Source: a virus | Virus record (IMG/VR): IMGVR_UViG_3300042567_002954 | Location: 1 to 37,474 of that record | Direction: 5' to 3' (one strand) | Length of the DNA stretch: 37,474 bases | Part shown: positions 1 to 7,677 of the stretch, one piece after another | How the letters are laid out: each line of letters begins with the position of its first letter | Numbering within the stretch: the first letter of the stretch is position 1 | Notes under the pieces: generated by a model | What the model saw: the letters and a program-made list of their open reading frames with translations, nothing else | Told to the model about the DNA's origin: nothing | Databases searched by the model: none | Position numbers and translations under genes: made by a program

Positions 1-2580
1 GTCGCTCAAGCCGTCGCCATCGGTATCGGAGGCGAGGGGATCGAGGCCGACGCGCTCGAAGAGGTAGCCCGCGGCAACGAAGTCCGCGACAGCATCCGCC
101 CACTGCGTGGTATTTTCCATCAGCACTGCGTGGTTCTCGGCCGTGCCGCCGTCCGGTTGGCCGTTGAGCCAGCGGGTGTAGGCCGGGGCGTTGCCGTCGC
201 TCCAGAGCCACGTGCCCTCGGTCGCGGCGTCCGACAGGCCAAGCCACAGGTAGCCCTGGGTCGTCTTCCGCGCCCGTCCGGCCGCACGGGTGAAGTCGTT
301 GGCATTCGGGAAGCTGGCGAGGCGGCCGCGGCGGGTGGCGGCATCGGCGGTGGCTTGGGCGTGGGTGAAGGAACCCTCGACCAGGGTGAAGTAGCTACCC
401 GGGTAGCTGAGTTCCGCCCGGTTGGAAAGCCCGTCTCCGTCCTGATCCGCATCGGAGTCATTGATCCCATCGCCATCAGAATCGGCCAGAAGTGGGTTGG
501 TTCGCGTCAGGACAAGTTCATCGTAGGCAGTAAGTCCATCCGCATCGGCATCAGAGAGATCTTTCTCGAAAGTGGCCCCGACGGTCTTGTTACTGTCCAT
601 GGTAATTGTTAGCGGGTTGTCAGAGCCTGAGGCATCGCCGGTCCATCCGGCAAAACGGAAGCCGGGATTGGGAACGGCAGTGAGGGTGGCGGGGGTCGAG
701 AAAACGTAATTCCCCGCGCCTACAACTACCCCATTAGCCTCGGCCATAGTAGAAAGTATCCAGTATCTGGCGTTCACAACTGCATTAGTCGTTTGCACAG
801 GCACAGGAATTCCCGCAGATCCACGAGCCAGCCTAAACCCCAGGTGTACTCCCAAACTGCCTGCGGTGTGTGTCCTACGATGTGCGGAACGGGATTGAGA
901 GCTATCTGAAACCGAAGATCCGCCGCGGAATACTCGCAGCACGTTTAGATTGGGATCCAATGCAGGACCCCTTGGATCCATCACTCCTTCCATAGCTACA
1001 TAGGTAGAAGCCATATATCGGTCCCAGCACCACTCGGCCGAGTTTCCAGCCATATCATGCAATCCGTAGCCGTTTGCTGCGAAGCTCCCGACTGGCGAAG
1101 TGCGCTTGATTCCGTCATCGTAGTTTGGGTGGTAGCTATTTGTCGAACCACTCAAATCATAACTAAATGAACTTGATGATTTGTAGTTCGCTTGGCTGTG
1201 GCTTATGGTGTCTGAACCCCAGGGGAACCGCTTTCCGCGCACCCCGCCCCGCGCGGCCTTCTCCCACTCCGCCTCCGTAGGCAACCGGTAGCCATTCGCA
1301 GACCAGTCGCAATTGACATAGTCAATCTTCCCGATTCGGTAGATCGAACCTCTTGCAGTAGAAACGGGCGCTCTAAATACGGATAATCGCACTTCATCCA
1401 TTTGGGCGGTGCCTCCGCCTATACTCTCAAATAGAATTCCGAGTGTATGCCCAACCGAAGCGGATGTCGCAGCGATTGAGCTTGTAGTCGAATAGGGAGA
1501 CCATGAAGTGCCAAGCGATGGAGATAGATAAGTTCCAATAATATTGGATGGATTGTCGTAGAAGAGAGTCACTTTCCATCTTCCCGCTGCACCGGTCCAA
1601 TTCCACCACATGGCGAAGAAACTGATATTAAATTGGTCCCCCTCTTGAATTTGGTGGCTGCTCAAGTTGTAAGCTCCGTCACCAGTTGACATAAACGCGG
1701 CGTATTGGTCATACGGGCCCCACCAAGCCCCTGGCCCTTCGACTCCTGAATCAATTACCGACCCCGGATGAAGATCCGTCCAACCGGGAACATTTGTCGG
1801 ACTGTCAAAGCCCTTCGGGCCGTTCGAAACACCAAGATCAAAGTCTGCATTGTTCATATTTATAGTTTCCCAGATTACACCCGTTCCCGTGTAGGTGTAG
1901 CAAGGCGTAAGCCCTTCCTTCTCGCTGCGCGCATTGCACCATTTGACCGCTTCATGCCAAGGGATGTAACCCACCGGGTGATCAGCCGATGTGTCAAACC
2001 CTACTGTTAGATCATCATAACCATTGGCCCAGCCCCAGTTCCTAACCTCGTCCCATAGCCCCTTCGTAGTTTCATACTTTGCCATGTAAAAGGAGCTCGT
2101 CGTCACGCTTACCGATGGCGCATCGCTATCCGTATCTCCGCTGGTCACTCCCATCTGGAAGGCTCCGGCTTCGATCAGCGAAAATTGCTCAGAATCCGGC
2201 GCCACAAACCCACCGTTAGCTGTGATTTCAAATCTCATCGTATTACTGTAATTTCCCAGCCAGTCGGCTCCCGCGTTCCAGGTGATCACCTTGCCCGTGC
2301 CGACCGGCACATTCGGCCCAACCGCCCCGCTAAGGGTGGTGGCCGGGACATCGAAGGTTGCACCGCCGTCGCTGGAAATCCGTAGTATCACCGCTACCGT
2401 CGGCGTGTCGGCCGTGACGTCGTATGTGATGTCCACTAGAGCTGTTCCAGCGCGTTGGACGGCCGTGACGTTCATAACGGCCGGATGCGCCGCCAGAAGC
2501 GTGCCAGTTAGGAAAAGAAGCGAGGCAAAGACCTTGAGGGCTGTCAGGGCTGCCGAGTCGCGTGTTAACTTTCGGTTCAT
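1..2580 (-). CDS. Secreted SUMF1/formylglycine-generating-enzyme-type protein with C-type lectin domain (3' end outside window)
   Basis: The frame is open for all 860 codons from the ATG at 2580 to the window edge, so the C-terminus is missing. A signal peptide (about 1-29, ending LLAA) and a beta-rich N-terminal domain come first. A SUMF1/FGE-sulfatase fold follows, with YRLPTEAEWEKAARGG near 431, a GLHDMAGNSAEWCWDRY-type motif near 505, RVFRGGS near 549 and LGFRLARG near 580. This fold is split by a segment of about 175 residues (235-410) that looks like a jelly-roll carbohydrate-binding domain. An InlB-B-type repeat (about 605-672), thrombospondin-3 calcium repeats (673-720) and a C-type lectin domain (about 725-845) follow, then another DTDGDG repeat. 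The protein is probably cell-surface or secreted; catalysis is uncertain, because many such domains only bind. It reads as a host gene, not a virion gene. The 96 bases upstream show no clear promoter. Confidence 0.9.
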   Translation of the reverse strand, partial: MNRKLTRDSAALTALKVFASLLFLTGTLLAAHPAVMNVTAVQRAGTALVDITYDVTADTPTVAVILRISSDGGATFDVPATTLSGAVGPNVPVGTGKVITWNAGADWLGNYSNTMRFEITANGGFVAPDSEQFSLIEAGAFQMGVTSGDTDSDAPSVSVTTSSFYMAKYETTKGLWDEVRNWGWANGYDDLTVGFDTSADHPVGYIPWHEAVKWCNARSEKEGLTPCYTYTGTGVIWETINMNNADFDLGVSNGPKGFDSPTNVPGWTDLHPGSVIDSGVEGPGAWWGPYDQYAAFMSTGDGAYNLSSHQIQEGDQFNISFFAMWWNWTGAAGRWKVTLFYDNPSNIIGTYLSPSLGTSWSPYSTTSSIAATSASVGHTLGILFESIGGGTAQMDEVRLSVFRAPVSTARGSIYRIGKIDYVNCDWSANGYRLPTEAEWEKAARGGVRGKRFPWGSDTISHSQANYKSSSSFSYDLSGSTNSYHPNYDDGIKRTSPVGSFAANGYGLHDMAGNSAEWCWDRYMASTYVAMEGVMDPRGPALDPNLNVLRVFRGGSSVSDSSQSRSAHRRTHTAGSLGVHLGFRLARGSAGIPVPVQTTNAVVNARYWILSTMAEANGVVVGAGNYVFSTPATLTAVPNPGFRFAGWTGDASGSDNPLTITMDSNKTVGATFEKDLSDADADGLTAYDELVLTRTNPLLADSDGDGINDSDADQDGDGLSNRAELSYPGSYFTLVEGSFTHAQATADAATRRGRLASFPNANDFTRAAGRARKTTQGYLWLGLSDAATEGTWLWSDGNAPAYTRWLNGQPDGGTAENHAVLMENTTQWADAVADFVAAGYLFERVGLDPLASDTDGDGLSD

Positions 2581-2676
2581 CTGATTCTTTTTCCAATCGT
2601 CCGGTCCTCTGTCAAGGCTCAAACACGCGCTTGCTCGGGAGATCGGGCACTAACTCCGTCTAGCCCGCTTGAAGCT

Positions 2677-3192
2677 TCAGGAATACTCGCCGGCCACCAG
2701 GTTGATGCGGCAGGCGGCGGTGCCGTCCAACTCGATGAGGGCAGGTCCCTCGTTGACCGCGAACACCGTTGGGGCGTTGACCTCCTTGGTCGTGTTGCCG
2801 ACCGGAACCTGGCCGCGAGAGGTCATCAGCGAGACCGTATCACCCGGTGCCATCGCGAGGTTGAGGTTGGCGTTGAGGGTAATGGTGCCCGCGTTGGCAT
2901 CCACCGAGGCAACCACTCCACGCACGCCGGTTCCGGTGGCGTTAGAGAACAGGACCACCACGTCGTTGGCGGTGGCACCGGGATAGGGCGGTGCGTTGAT
3001 CACCGTCTGGTTGGCCGCGCTGGTGGCAGTCACAGTGGTGGCCCTCGACTGTGCTCGGAAGAGCAACAGCGAGCCCGCCTTGTCGGAGGTGGCGCTTGCG
3101 TATTGGAGCCGGACACGGTCGCGCCCGCCTGCGGGGATCACGACATGGCTGAGGGTGGTTCCGGCATTGCCGGTGAAGCTGAATGGAGTCAT
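2677..3192 (-). CDS. Small virion-like protein downstream of the coat gene
   Basis: This 171-residue protein has no motif I can name with certainty. It is rich in beta-forming and small residues (Val, Ala, Thr, Gly) and has no signal peptide or membrane segment. It starts 27 bases after the coat protein gene in the same direction, the slot where lambda-like phages carry head decoration, stabilisation or completion proteins. A head-associated structural role is therefore inferred from position only. It is the last phage-type gene of the head operon, and the next gene on this strand is a secreted host-like protein. Confidence 0.75.
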   Translation of the reverse strand: MTPFSFTGNAGTTLSHVVIPAGGRDRVRLQYASATSDKAGSLLLFRAQSRATTVTATSAANQTVINAPPYPGATANDVVVLFSNATGTGVRGVVASVDANAGTITLNANLNLAMAPGDTVSLMTSRGQVPVGNTTKEVNAPTVFAVNEGPALIELDGTAACRINLVAGEYS

Positions 3193-3219
3193 GGCGATGT
3201 TCTGCTAGGGGTGGATGGC

Positions 3220-4113
3220 TCAGGGTTTGACGATGCGCTTGAGGGCGTCGTTCTTGCCCAGCGTGAAGCCGTAGAGGCACTCGATGGTGACGAAGACCTT
3301 GTTGGCACGGGTGTCGGTGAAGCGCAGGTAGCCGAAGGTCATGCCAGTCTGCGGGTCGGTGACGGCACCGGCTTGCTGGTAGTCGGCGACCGGCTGGAGA
3401 TAGCGCATGGCCACCGCGATGGCACTCGGATGGACGGCGAAGCCAACGAGCTTTTCCGCGTGGTCGGCCGGGATCACCACCGTTTCGTGGAGGTCGAATC
3501 CGGCGAGCCGTTTGATGAGACCTTCGGTGACGCCGGGGGCACTCAGGTTCATGTTGAAGCTCTTTGCGACCACGTCGTCGGCGAGCAGGTTGGTGTAGTG
3601 GCCGGCGTCTAGCACCAGCGACCGCGGCGAGGCGGGCATCTTCACCTTGCCGCACTCCTCGCGGATGTTGAGGACCTTCTTGTAATCGAAGTTGGTGGCG
3701 GCAACGGCGGGAAGCGGAGCGCCGAAGTTCGCCAGCGTGATGACCGACATGATGTCGAGCAGGACGTCCTGGGCGAGCTGCTGGGCGGCGGTTTCCACCA
3801 GGGTGTCGAGCACGTCCATAGCTGTCTCCGACGCCTCGCGGGCGGTGACGTGGACAGTCTTGAACTTGTGGCGGTTGAGCGTCACCGGGATTGTCGTGAC
3901 CGTCGAATCGGCGTTGGCGGTGTAGTCACCGGCGAAGTCGCTCGATCCGGACGGGGCACCGACCAGCGGGACGCGCACGGTATCGCCCTTGTCGGCCTGT
4001 TGGGGGCCGAAGTTGGTCGAGAACGAGGACACGGGCATCAGGTTCGCGGTGAAGGGCATGAGCGCCCGTTGCGCGACCTTGATGTCTTTGATGTTGGTGA
4101 GGGTATTGGACAT
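3220..4113 (-). CDS. Phage major capsid (coat) protein, P22 gp5-like
   Basis: This 297-residue protein should form the icosahedral head shell. The sequence resembles the P22-type coat family: a short N-terminal helix region (MSNTLTNIKDIKVAQRAL), a 'DTVRVPL' strand, a 'VTLNRHKFKTVHVTAREAS' segment and a C-terminal 'GMTFGYLRFTDTRANKVFVTIECLYGF' beta region. The length suits a compact HK97-fold coat protein. It follows the S49 protease-scaffold gene by 9 bases, the usual protease-scaffold-coat order. The family is assigned from sequence impression plus gene order; the coat role is more certain than the P22 subtype. Confidence 0.88.
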   Translation of the reverse strand: MSNTLTNIKDIKVAQRALMPFTANLMPVSSFSTNFGPQQADKGDTVRVPLVGAPSGSSDFAGDYTANADSTVTTIPVTLNRHKFKTVHVTAREASETAMDVLDTLVETAAQQLAQDVLLDIMSVITLANFGAPLPAVAATNFDYKKVLNIREECGKVKMPASPRSLVLDAGHYTNLLADDVVAKSFNMNLSAPGVTEGLIKRLAGFDLHETVVIPADHAEKLVGFAVHPSAIAVAMRYLQPVADYQQAGAVTDPQTGMTFGYLRFTDTRANKVFVTIECLYGFTLGKNDALKRIVKP

Positions 4114-4122
4114 GGCGTTCTA

Positions 4123-5394
4123 TCAGGCTTGGTGTTTGAGAATGAGGGCTTGCTGCTGCGGGGTGAGGTTCCGCCAGAAGGCGGTCTGCTCGGCCGGGTT
4201 CTTGATCGCGGCGAACTGCGCGTGGAGGTCGGCGGCCTGAGTGGCATCACCGGCTGGGGTGACGCGGGCTGGCAGCGTGGTGCCGGTGGAGGCGACGACT
4301 CGGGCGACCTCGATCTGGACTCGCTTGTCGAAGTCGGCCTGCGATGCCTGGAGATCGGCGATGCGGGATTGCAGGGTGGTGGATTCACCCTTGGCGGCAT
4401 CGCGCTCGGCTTTGAGCGTGTCGATTTCGGCGGTCAGCAATGCGACTTCGCCGCGCAGCGAATCCTGAGTGGCGGAGGCTTCGGCCAAGAGATCGGCTTG
4501 CGCTTTGTGATCCCGTGCGAGGTCATCGGCCTGGGTGCGGGCTTCCAGTAGTTGGTCTTCAAGTGCGGTGGTCATCGCCCGTGATCCCGTGTCAACCGAC
4601 GCGTGATAGACACGCAGGCGACGCATGGCTTCGGCACGATCCGGGACCATGCCCGCGAGGTTGTAGCGTTGGGCCTGCTTGCCGCTGAAAGTCTGGCCTT
4701 CCATCGCCTCGGCCGGGATCGAACGCCCCTTGGCCAGCACCGCCGCATGGAACTCCCCGGCGATTTCCGCGAGGTTGGAGTTGATGAGTTCCCTCTGATC
4801 GTCTGTTAGCGGGGTGCCTGGTGCGCCCATCGCCTTGTATTTGCCGACTGAAAAGACCTCGACCTTGATGCCGGCCTTATCAAGGGCCGTGCTGTTGTCG
4901 ATCACGGCTTGCACTACGCCGATGGATCCGACCTGTGCGGACGGAGTGGCATAGATGGCGGTGGCCTGTGATGCGACCCAGTAGGCGGCTGATGCCATCA
5001 GGCCGGAAGAGAACGCATAGACGGGCTTTTGCTTGTTGAGTGAAGCGACTGCCGTCGCCAGTTCTGGAGTTCCGGCCACCGTTCCACCAGGCGAGTCGAT
5101 GTTGAGAAACACCGCCTTGATGTCGGGGCGTCCCGCAGCTTCACGAAGTGCCTCGCCGATTTCCTCGGAACTGGTCGCACCGAAGAAGATTCTGGCGAAG
5201 AGGTCTGGCTTGCGAAGGATCGGGCCTTCAATGGCGACCACGCCAATGCCATCCTCGACGGAAAGCAGGGAGCTGGCCGGTTGGTGTTGGGGAAGCGATC
5301 CACCGCGATCCACGAGGCCACGCAGAGAAGCGGCCATGGAACGCAGGGCATCGGGTTGGATCAACCATTCACGGGTTTGCAGGAGCGGATTCAC
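4123..5394 (-). CDS. S49-family prohead protease with C-terminal scaffold-like coiled coil
   Basis: This is a SppA/ClpP-fold serine protease that matures the prohead. The NIDSPGGTVAG motif lies at about 98-108, the catalytic serine in LMASAAYW is S135, and the likely general-base lysine in GKYKAMGAP is K187. After about residue 280 the sequence becomes a long charged coiled coil (about 285-375), followed by a tail ending in QALILKHQA. This resembles the lambda gpC/Nu3 arrangement, in which the protease frame also carries the scaffold. The start is GTG, 26 bases inside the portal gene. An internal start near 4575, before TTALEDQLLEARTQADD, could yield a scaffold-only product, but no Shine-Dalgarno sequence proves it. 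Confidence 0.93.
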   Translation of the reverse strand: MNPLLQTREWLIQPDALRSMAASLRGLVDRGGSLPQHQPASSLLSVEDGIGVVAIEGPILRKPDLFARIFFGATSSEEIGEALREAAGRPDIKAVFLNIDSPGGTVAGTPELATAVASLNKQKPVYAFSSGLMASAAYWVASQATAIYATPSAQVGSIGVVQAVIDNSTALDKAGIKVEVFSVGKYKAMGAPGTPLTDDQRELINSNLAEIAGEFHAAVLAKGRSIPAEAMEGQTFSGKQAQRYNLAGMVPDRAEAMRRLRVYHASVDTGSRAMTTALEDQLLEARTQADDLARDHKAQADLLAEASATQDSLRGEVALLTAEIDTLKAERDAAKGESTTLQSRIADLQASQADFDKRVQIEVARVVASTGTTLPARVTPAGDATQAADLHAQFAAIKNPAEQTAFWRNLTPQQQALILKHQA

Positions 5395-6811
5395 GCCCGG
5401 TTGCAGGTGTCAACGCGGGGCCACTTGGCTTCCACAGCATCTCGACCGGCACGCCATACTTGTTGGCCGTCTCCAGAATCAGTTTCGCATCGCTGGCACG
5501 GCGTTCGATTTCCTCGCCGAAGTCGGCACCGAGTTCCTGGAAGTGGTCAGATAGAGTCTTGAGTCCCATCTCCACGTCGGCGCGGTTCTGTTGGGCCTCG
5601 CGTCCGGCGTCCACAGTCACACGCTTCGGCGGCACAGAGGAAATTTTCCACCATCCTTCCACGGGCGGCAGAATTCCGCGGTTGATCGCGTCGCCAATCA
5701 CGTAGGTCCACACCGGCTTGATGAGGCGGCGTTCAAGGATCATCTGGCGGAATGAGAATCGACGATCCGCCTTGGCGACGATCAAGCGCACACCCGCACC
5801 GCCGATCTTGCTGGAATCCGCCGCGAACTCGAACGGGATCATGCCAAGGGCGGAATCTCGCCGCAGGTGTTCCAGGAAGCCGGTGAAGGTTGGCGACGGG
5901 CGGTTCGACTGGAAGCTGTCGAGTGACTCGTCAGGTTTGAGAGCGATCAATTTGCCGCCGACAATGCGTTGGAGGGAAACCGGATCGCTGGATTCCACTC
6001 CGCCAGCCGCCCCGCCGACTACGAAATCACCGTTGTCGTCCAGTTCGCCGCGTGCCGTTTTGAGGATTCGTGAAACGTCGGCGTTGTCCTTCACCGCATG
6101 TTTTTCAAGTGCGAGAAGTTCCATTTCATCGAGAACGTGGTTGATCGAATGCTGGATCGTCGGATGAGAACGAACACCGCCCGCCCATTCCGGTTCGTGG
6201 ATGTGGAGAATCGCCGGGGCCGGCAGATCGCGCCCCTTGCCGTTGTCCTCCAGGACTCGATAGAAGATCGGTGCGCCCCAGCCATCGAGGGCCACGCCGT
6301 CGATGGTGTCCTTCGATCCGAACTCGTCGCCGATGCGATGGGACTCAATCAACTGGATGCGTGGCTCGCCGTCGCCATCGCGGGTTTTGTGAATGAAGTA
6401 TTCGCCGTCAATGTCCATGCCCCGGCAGACGAGCGCCTGGCATTCCTCAAACGAAAACCGGCGCGTCACCTCGCAGCGGGCTGACCACAGGGCGAAGTAG
6501 GCTTCGGCGGCGCGGTTCCATTCCGGCTTGGGTGATTGGGCCTGGACGCGGATGCCGTCGCCGGTCGAGTAGATCGCCATGTTGGCGACGAGTTCCCTCA
6601 TGAACCCGCTGTTTTTGTGGAGGTAGCGCGACTTGCGGACCAGTTCGGTGCGGACACCGGGGGTGAGTTCGTTGCGGGCATCGGTGGGTGAGGCTCCCGG
6701 CACGGTGCCACGGCGGGGCGACCAGTTTGCAGCCTCGAACGGAGATCCCCACGCCTTCGGGACGAAGATGGGCGGCAGCCAACGCATGGCGATGTTTTTG
6801 AGACTGGTCAT
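5369..6811 (-). CDS. Phage portal protein, lambda gpB family
   Basis: This 480-residue protein forms the dodecameric portal through which DNA enters the head. It matches the lambda-family portal pattern: an N-terminal 'ELTPGVRTELVRKSRYLHKNSGFMRELV' region, then 'ALVCRGMDIDGEYFIH', 'IQLIESHRIGDEF', a central 'SINHVLDEMELLALEKHAVKDNADVSRI' helix and a 'FEFAADSSKIGGAGVRLIVAKADRRF' segment. I chose the ATG at 6811 because it overlaps the upstream stop as ATGA. The frame stays open up to 6901, but the added residues are Arg/His-rich and look like read-through of the neighbour's opposite frame. It sits between the gpW-like gene and the prohead protease, as in lambda. Confidence 0.93.
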   Translation of the reverse strand: MTSLKNIAMRWLPPIFVPKAWGSPFEAANWSPRRGTVPGASPTDARNELTPGVRTELVRKSRYLHKNSGFMRELVANMAIYSTGDGIRVQAQSPKPEWNRAAEAYFALWSARCEVTRRFSFEECQALVCRGMDIDGEYFIHKTRDGDGEPRIQLIESHRIGDEFGSKDTIDGVALDGWGAPIFYRVLEDNGKGRDLPAPAILHIHEPEWAGGVRSHPTIQHSINHVLDEMELLALEKHAVKDNADVSRILKTARGELDDNGDFVVGGAAGGVESSDPVSLQRIVGGKLIALKPDESLDSFQSNRPSPTFTGFLEHLRRDSALGMIPFEFAADSSKIGGAGVRLIVAKADRRFSFRQMILERRLIKPVWTYVIGDAINRGILPPVEGWWKISSVPPKRVTVDAGREAQQNRADVEMGLKTLSDHFQELGADFGEEIERRASDAKLILETANKYGVPVEMLWKPSGPALTPATGRESAPANP

Positions 6812-7068
6812 TTCGGGAGGTAGCCAGAGATGAAGGAGACGGCGGCGATGCGGGGTTTGCCGTAGGTGGCTGGATCGAGCACACGGAGCGCGTGTCCGCA
6901 TTCCTCAAGCACCTGATCGACTGGCATGGTGAACTGCTTGGCGGTGGATGTGTCCGCGTCGTTCCAGTTCATGATTGTCTTGCCTTCGAGAATGAGTTCC
7001 TTCGCCCGCCGCTGAATGGCGAGCACCTCTGAAACTGTGAATCCGGTAATGAATAGTCCGCGAGCCAT
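6808..7068 (-). CDS. gpW-like head-tail joining protein
   Basis: This 86-residue, mostly helical protein begins MARGLFITGFTVSEVLAIQRRAKELILEGK and continues with a short beta-prone section. Its size and its position directly before the portal gene match lambda gpW, which plugs the filled head and accepts gpFII. The helix-plus-hairpin pattern is compatible, but sequence identity to gpW is not obvious, so the assignment rests mainly on gene order. Its stop overlaps the portal start as ATGA, and it begins 15 bases after the endolysin stop. Confidence 0.7.
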   Translation of the reverse strand: MARGLFITGFTVSEVLAIQRRAKELILEGKTIMNWNDADTSTAKQFTMPVDQVLEECGHALRVLDPATYGKPRIAAVSFISGYLPK

Positions 7069-7083
7069 GCACGGCGGCGGGTG

Positions 7084-7518
7084 TCAACGACCACGCCATG
7101 TGGCGTTGTTGCCCCGCGTGTCGATGTGGACAAAACCGGACGACGGATAGAGTCCGAGACCTCCGGTGAACTTGCCGGCCCTCCGCCATTCGATCAAACG
7201 ATCATAGACCCGCTGCGGGCTGATACCGTCGATGGTGATGTCGAGGGCCGTGAATTCCTTGTGCTGGCTGAGAGGTGCGCCGCCGACTGTCTTGTTGTAG
7301 TCTGGCGAGCGATACGAACTCAGAATGCGGCATGGCTTGCCGAATGACTCGCGCAGTTCGTCCACTATGCGGAGCGTGTGCACGATGTTTTTCCAGAGCC
7401 TCTTCGGCGGTTGGCTGTTCTTCACTCCTTTTCGCTGCGCGGCGAAGTAGGATTCGAACTCGCTCGCGCCGAAGTGCCGGAATTTCTGGGATTCGAACCA
7501 GTCGCTGAACGTGCTCAT
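7084..7518 (-). CDS. Peptidase M15-family endolysin (D-Ala-D-Ala-type carboxypeptidase)
   Basis: This 144-residue zinc peptidase probably cleaves peptidoglycan cross-links at lysis. The metal ligands are visible: H86 in SQHKEFTALD, D93 at the end of that motif, and H131 in GFVHIDTRG, preceded by SSYRSPDYN near 67-75, the usual M15_3 layout. There is no signal peptide, so export would depend on a holin or another route. The gene lies inside the head operon between the large terminase and the gpW-like/portal pair. It follows a small lipoprotein gene by 3 bases, which makes a small lysis cassette in an unusual place. Confidence 0.88.
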   Translation of the reverse strand: MSTFSDWFESQKFRHFGASEFESYFAAQRKGVKNSQPPKRLWKNIVHTLRIVDELRESFGKPCRILSSYRSPDYNKTVGGAPLSQHKEFTALDITIDGISPQRVYDRLIEWRRAGKFTGGLGLYPSSGFVHIDTRGNNATWRGR

Positions 7519-7521
7519 GGC

Positions 7522-7677
7522 TTACTTGGAGGTGCGGGGTTCGACGATGATTTCAAAACGACCGTCTGGATGCACCTTGATCTGACCGTCGCCCGTGGTG
7601 AGGTTGCCGGTAATCGGAGGTGTCATGCAGGACGGGAGCAGGAGCGACAGGGCGGCGAGTAGGATTTCGGTTCTCAT
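7522..7677 (-). CDS. Small lipoprotein next to the endolysin, possible spanin-like subunit
   Basis: This 51-residue gene overlaps the large terminase stop as ATGA and ends 3 bases before the endolysin start. The product has a hydrophobic N-terminus (MRTEILLAALSLLLPSC) with a lipobox-like LLPSC at 13-17. A short polar tail of about 34 residues follows, containing HPDGRFEIIVEP. An Rz1-like outer-membrane spanin lipoprotein would look like this, and the adjacent endolysin supports a lysis role, but no partner inner-membrane spanin is seen. It could also be an unrelated phage lipoprotein. The tight overlaps on both sides argue that it is a real gene. Confidence 0.7.
   Translation of the reverse strand: MRTEILLAALSLLLPSCMTPPITGNLTTGDGQIKVHPDGRFEIIVEPRTSK

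Noticed and set aside
1-2580. Diversity-generating retroelement target (SUMF1/C-type lectin fold)
   Set aside because: No reverse transcriptase, template repeat or variable repeat was seen, and the protein has a signal peptide of a host-type exported protein.
2942-3655. 237-codon frame on the minus strand over the coat and virion-like genes
   Set aside because: Arg/His-rich composition and position across two well supported genes show that it is a shadow frame.
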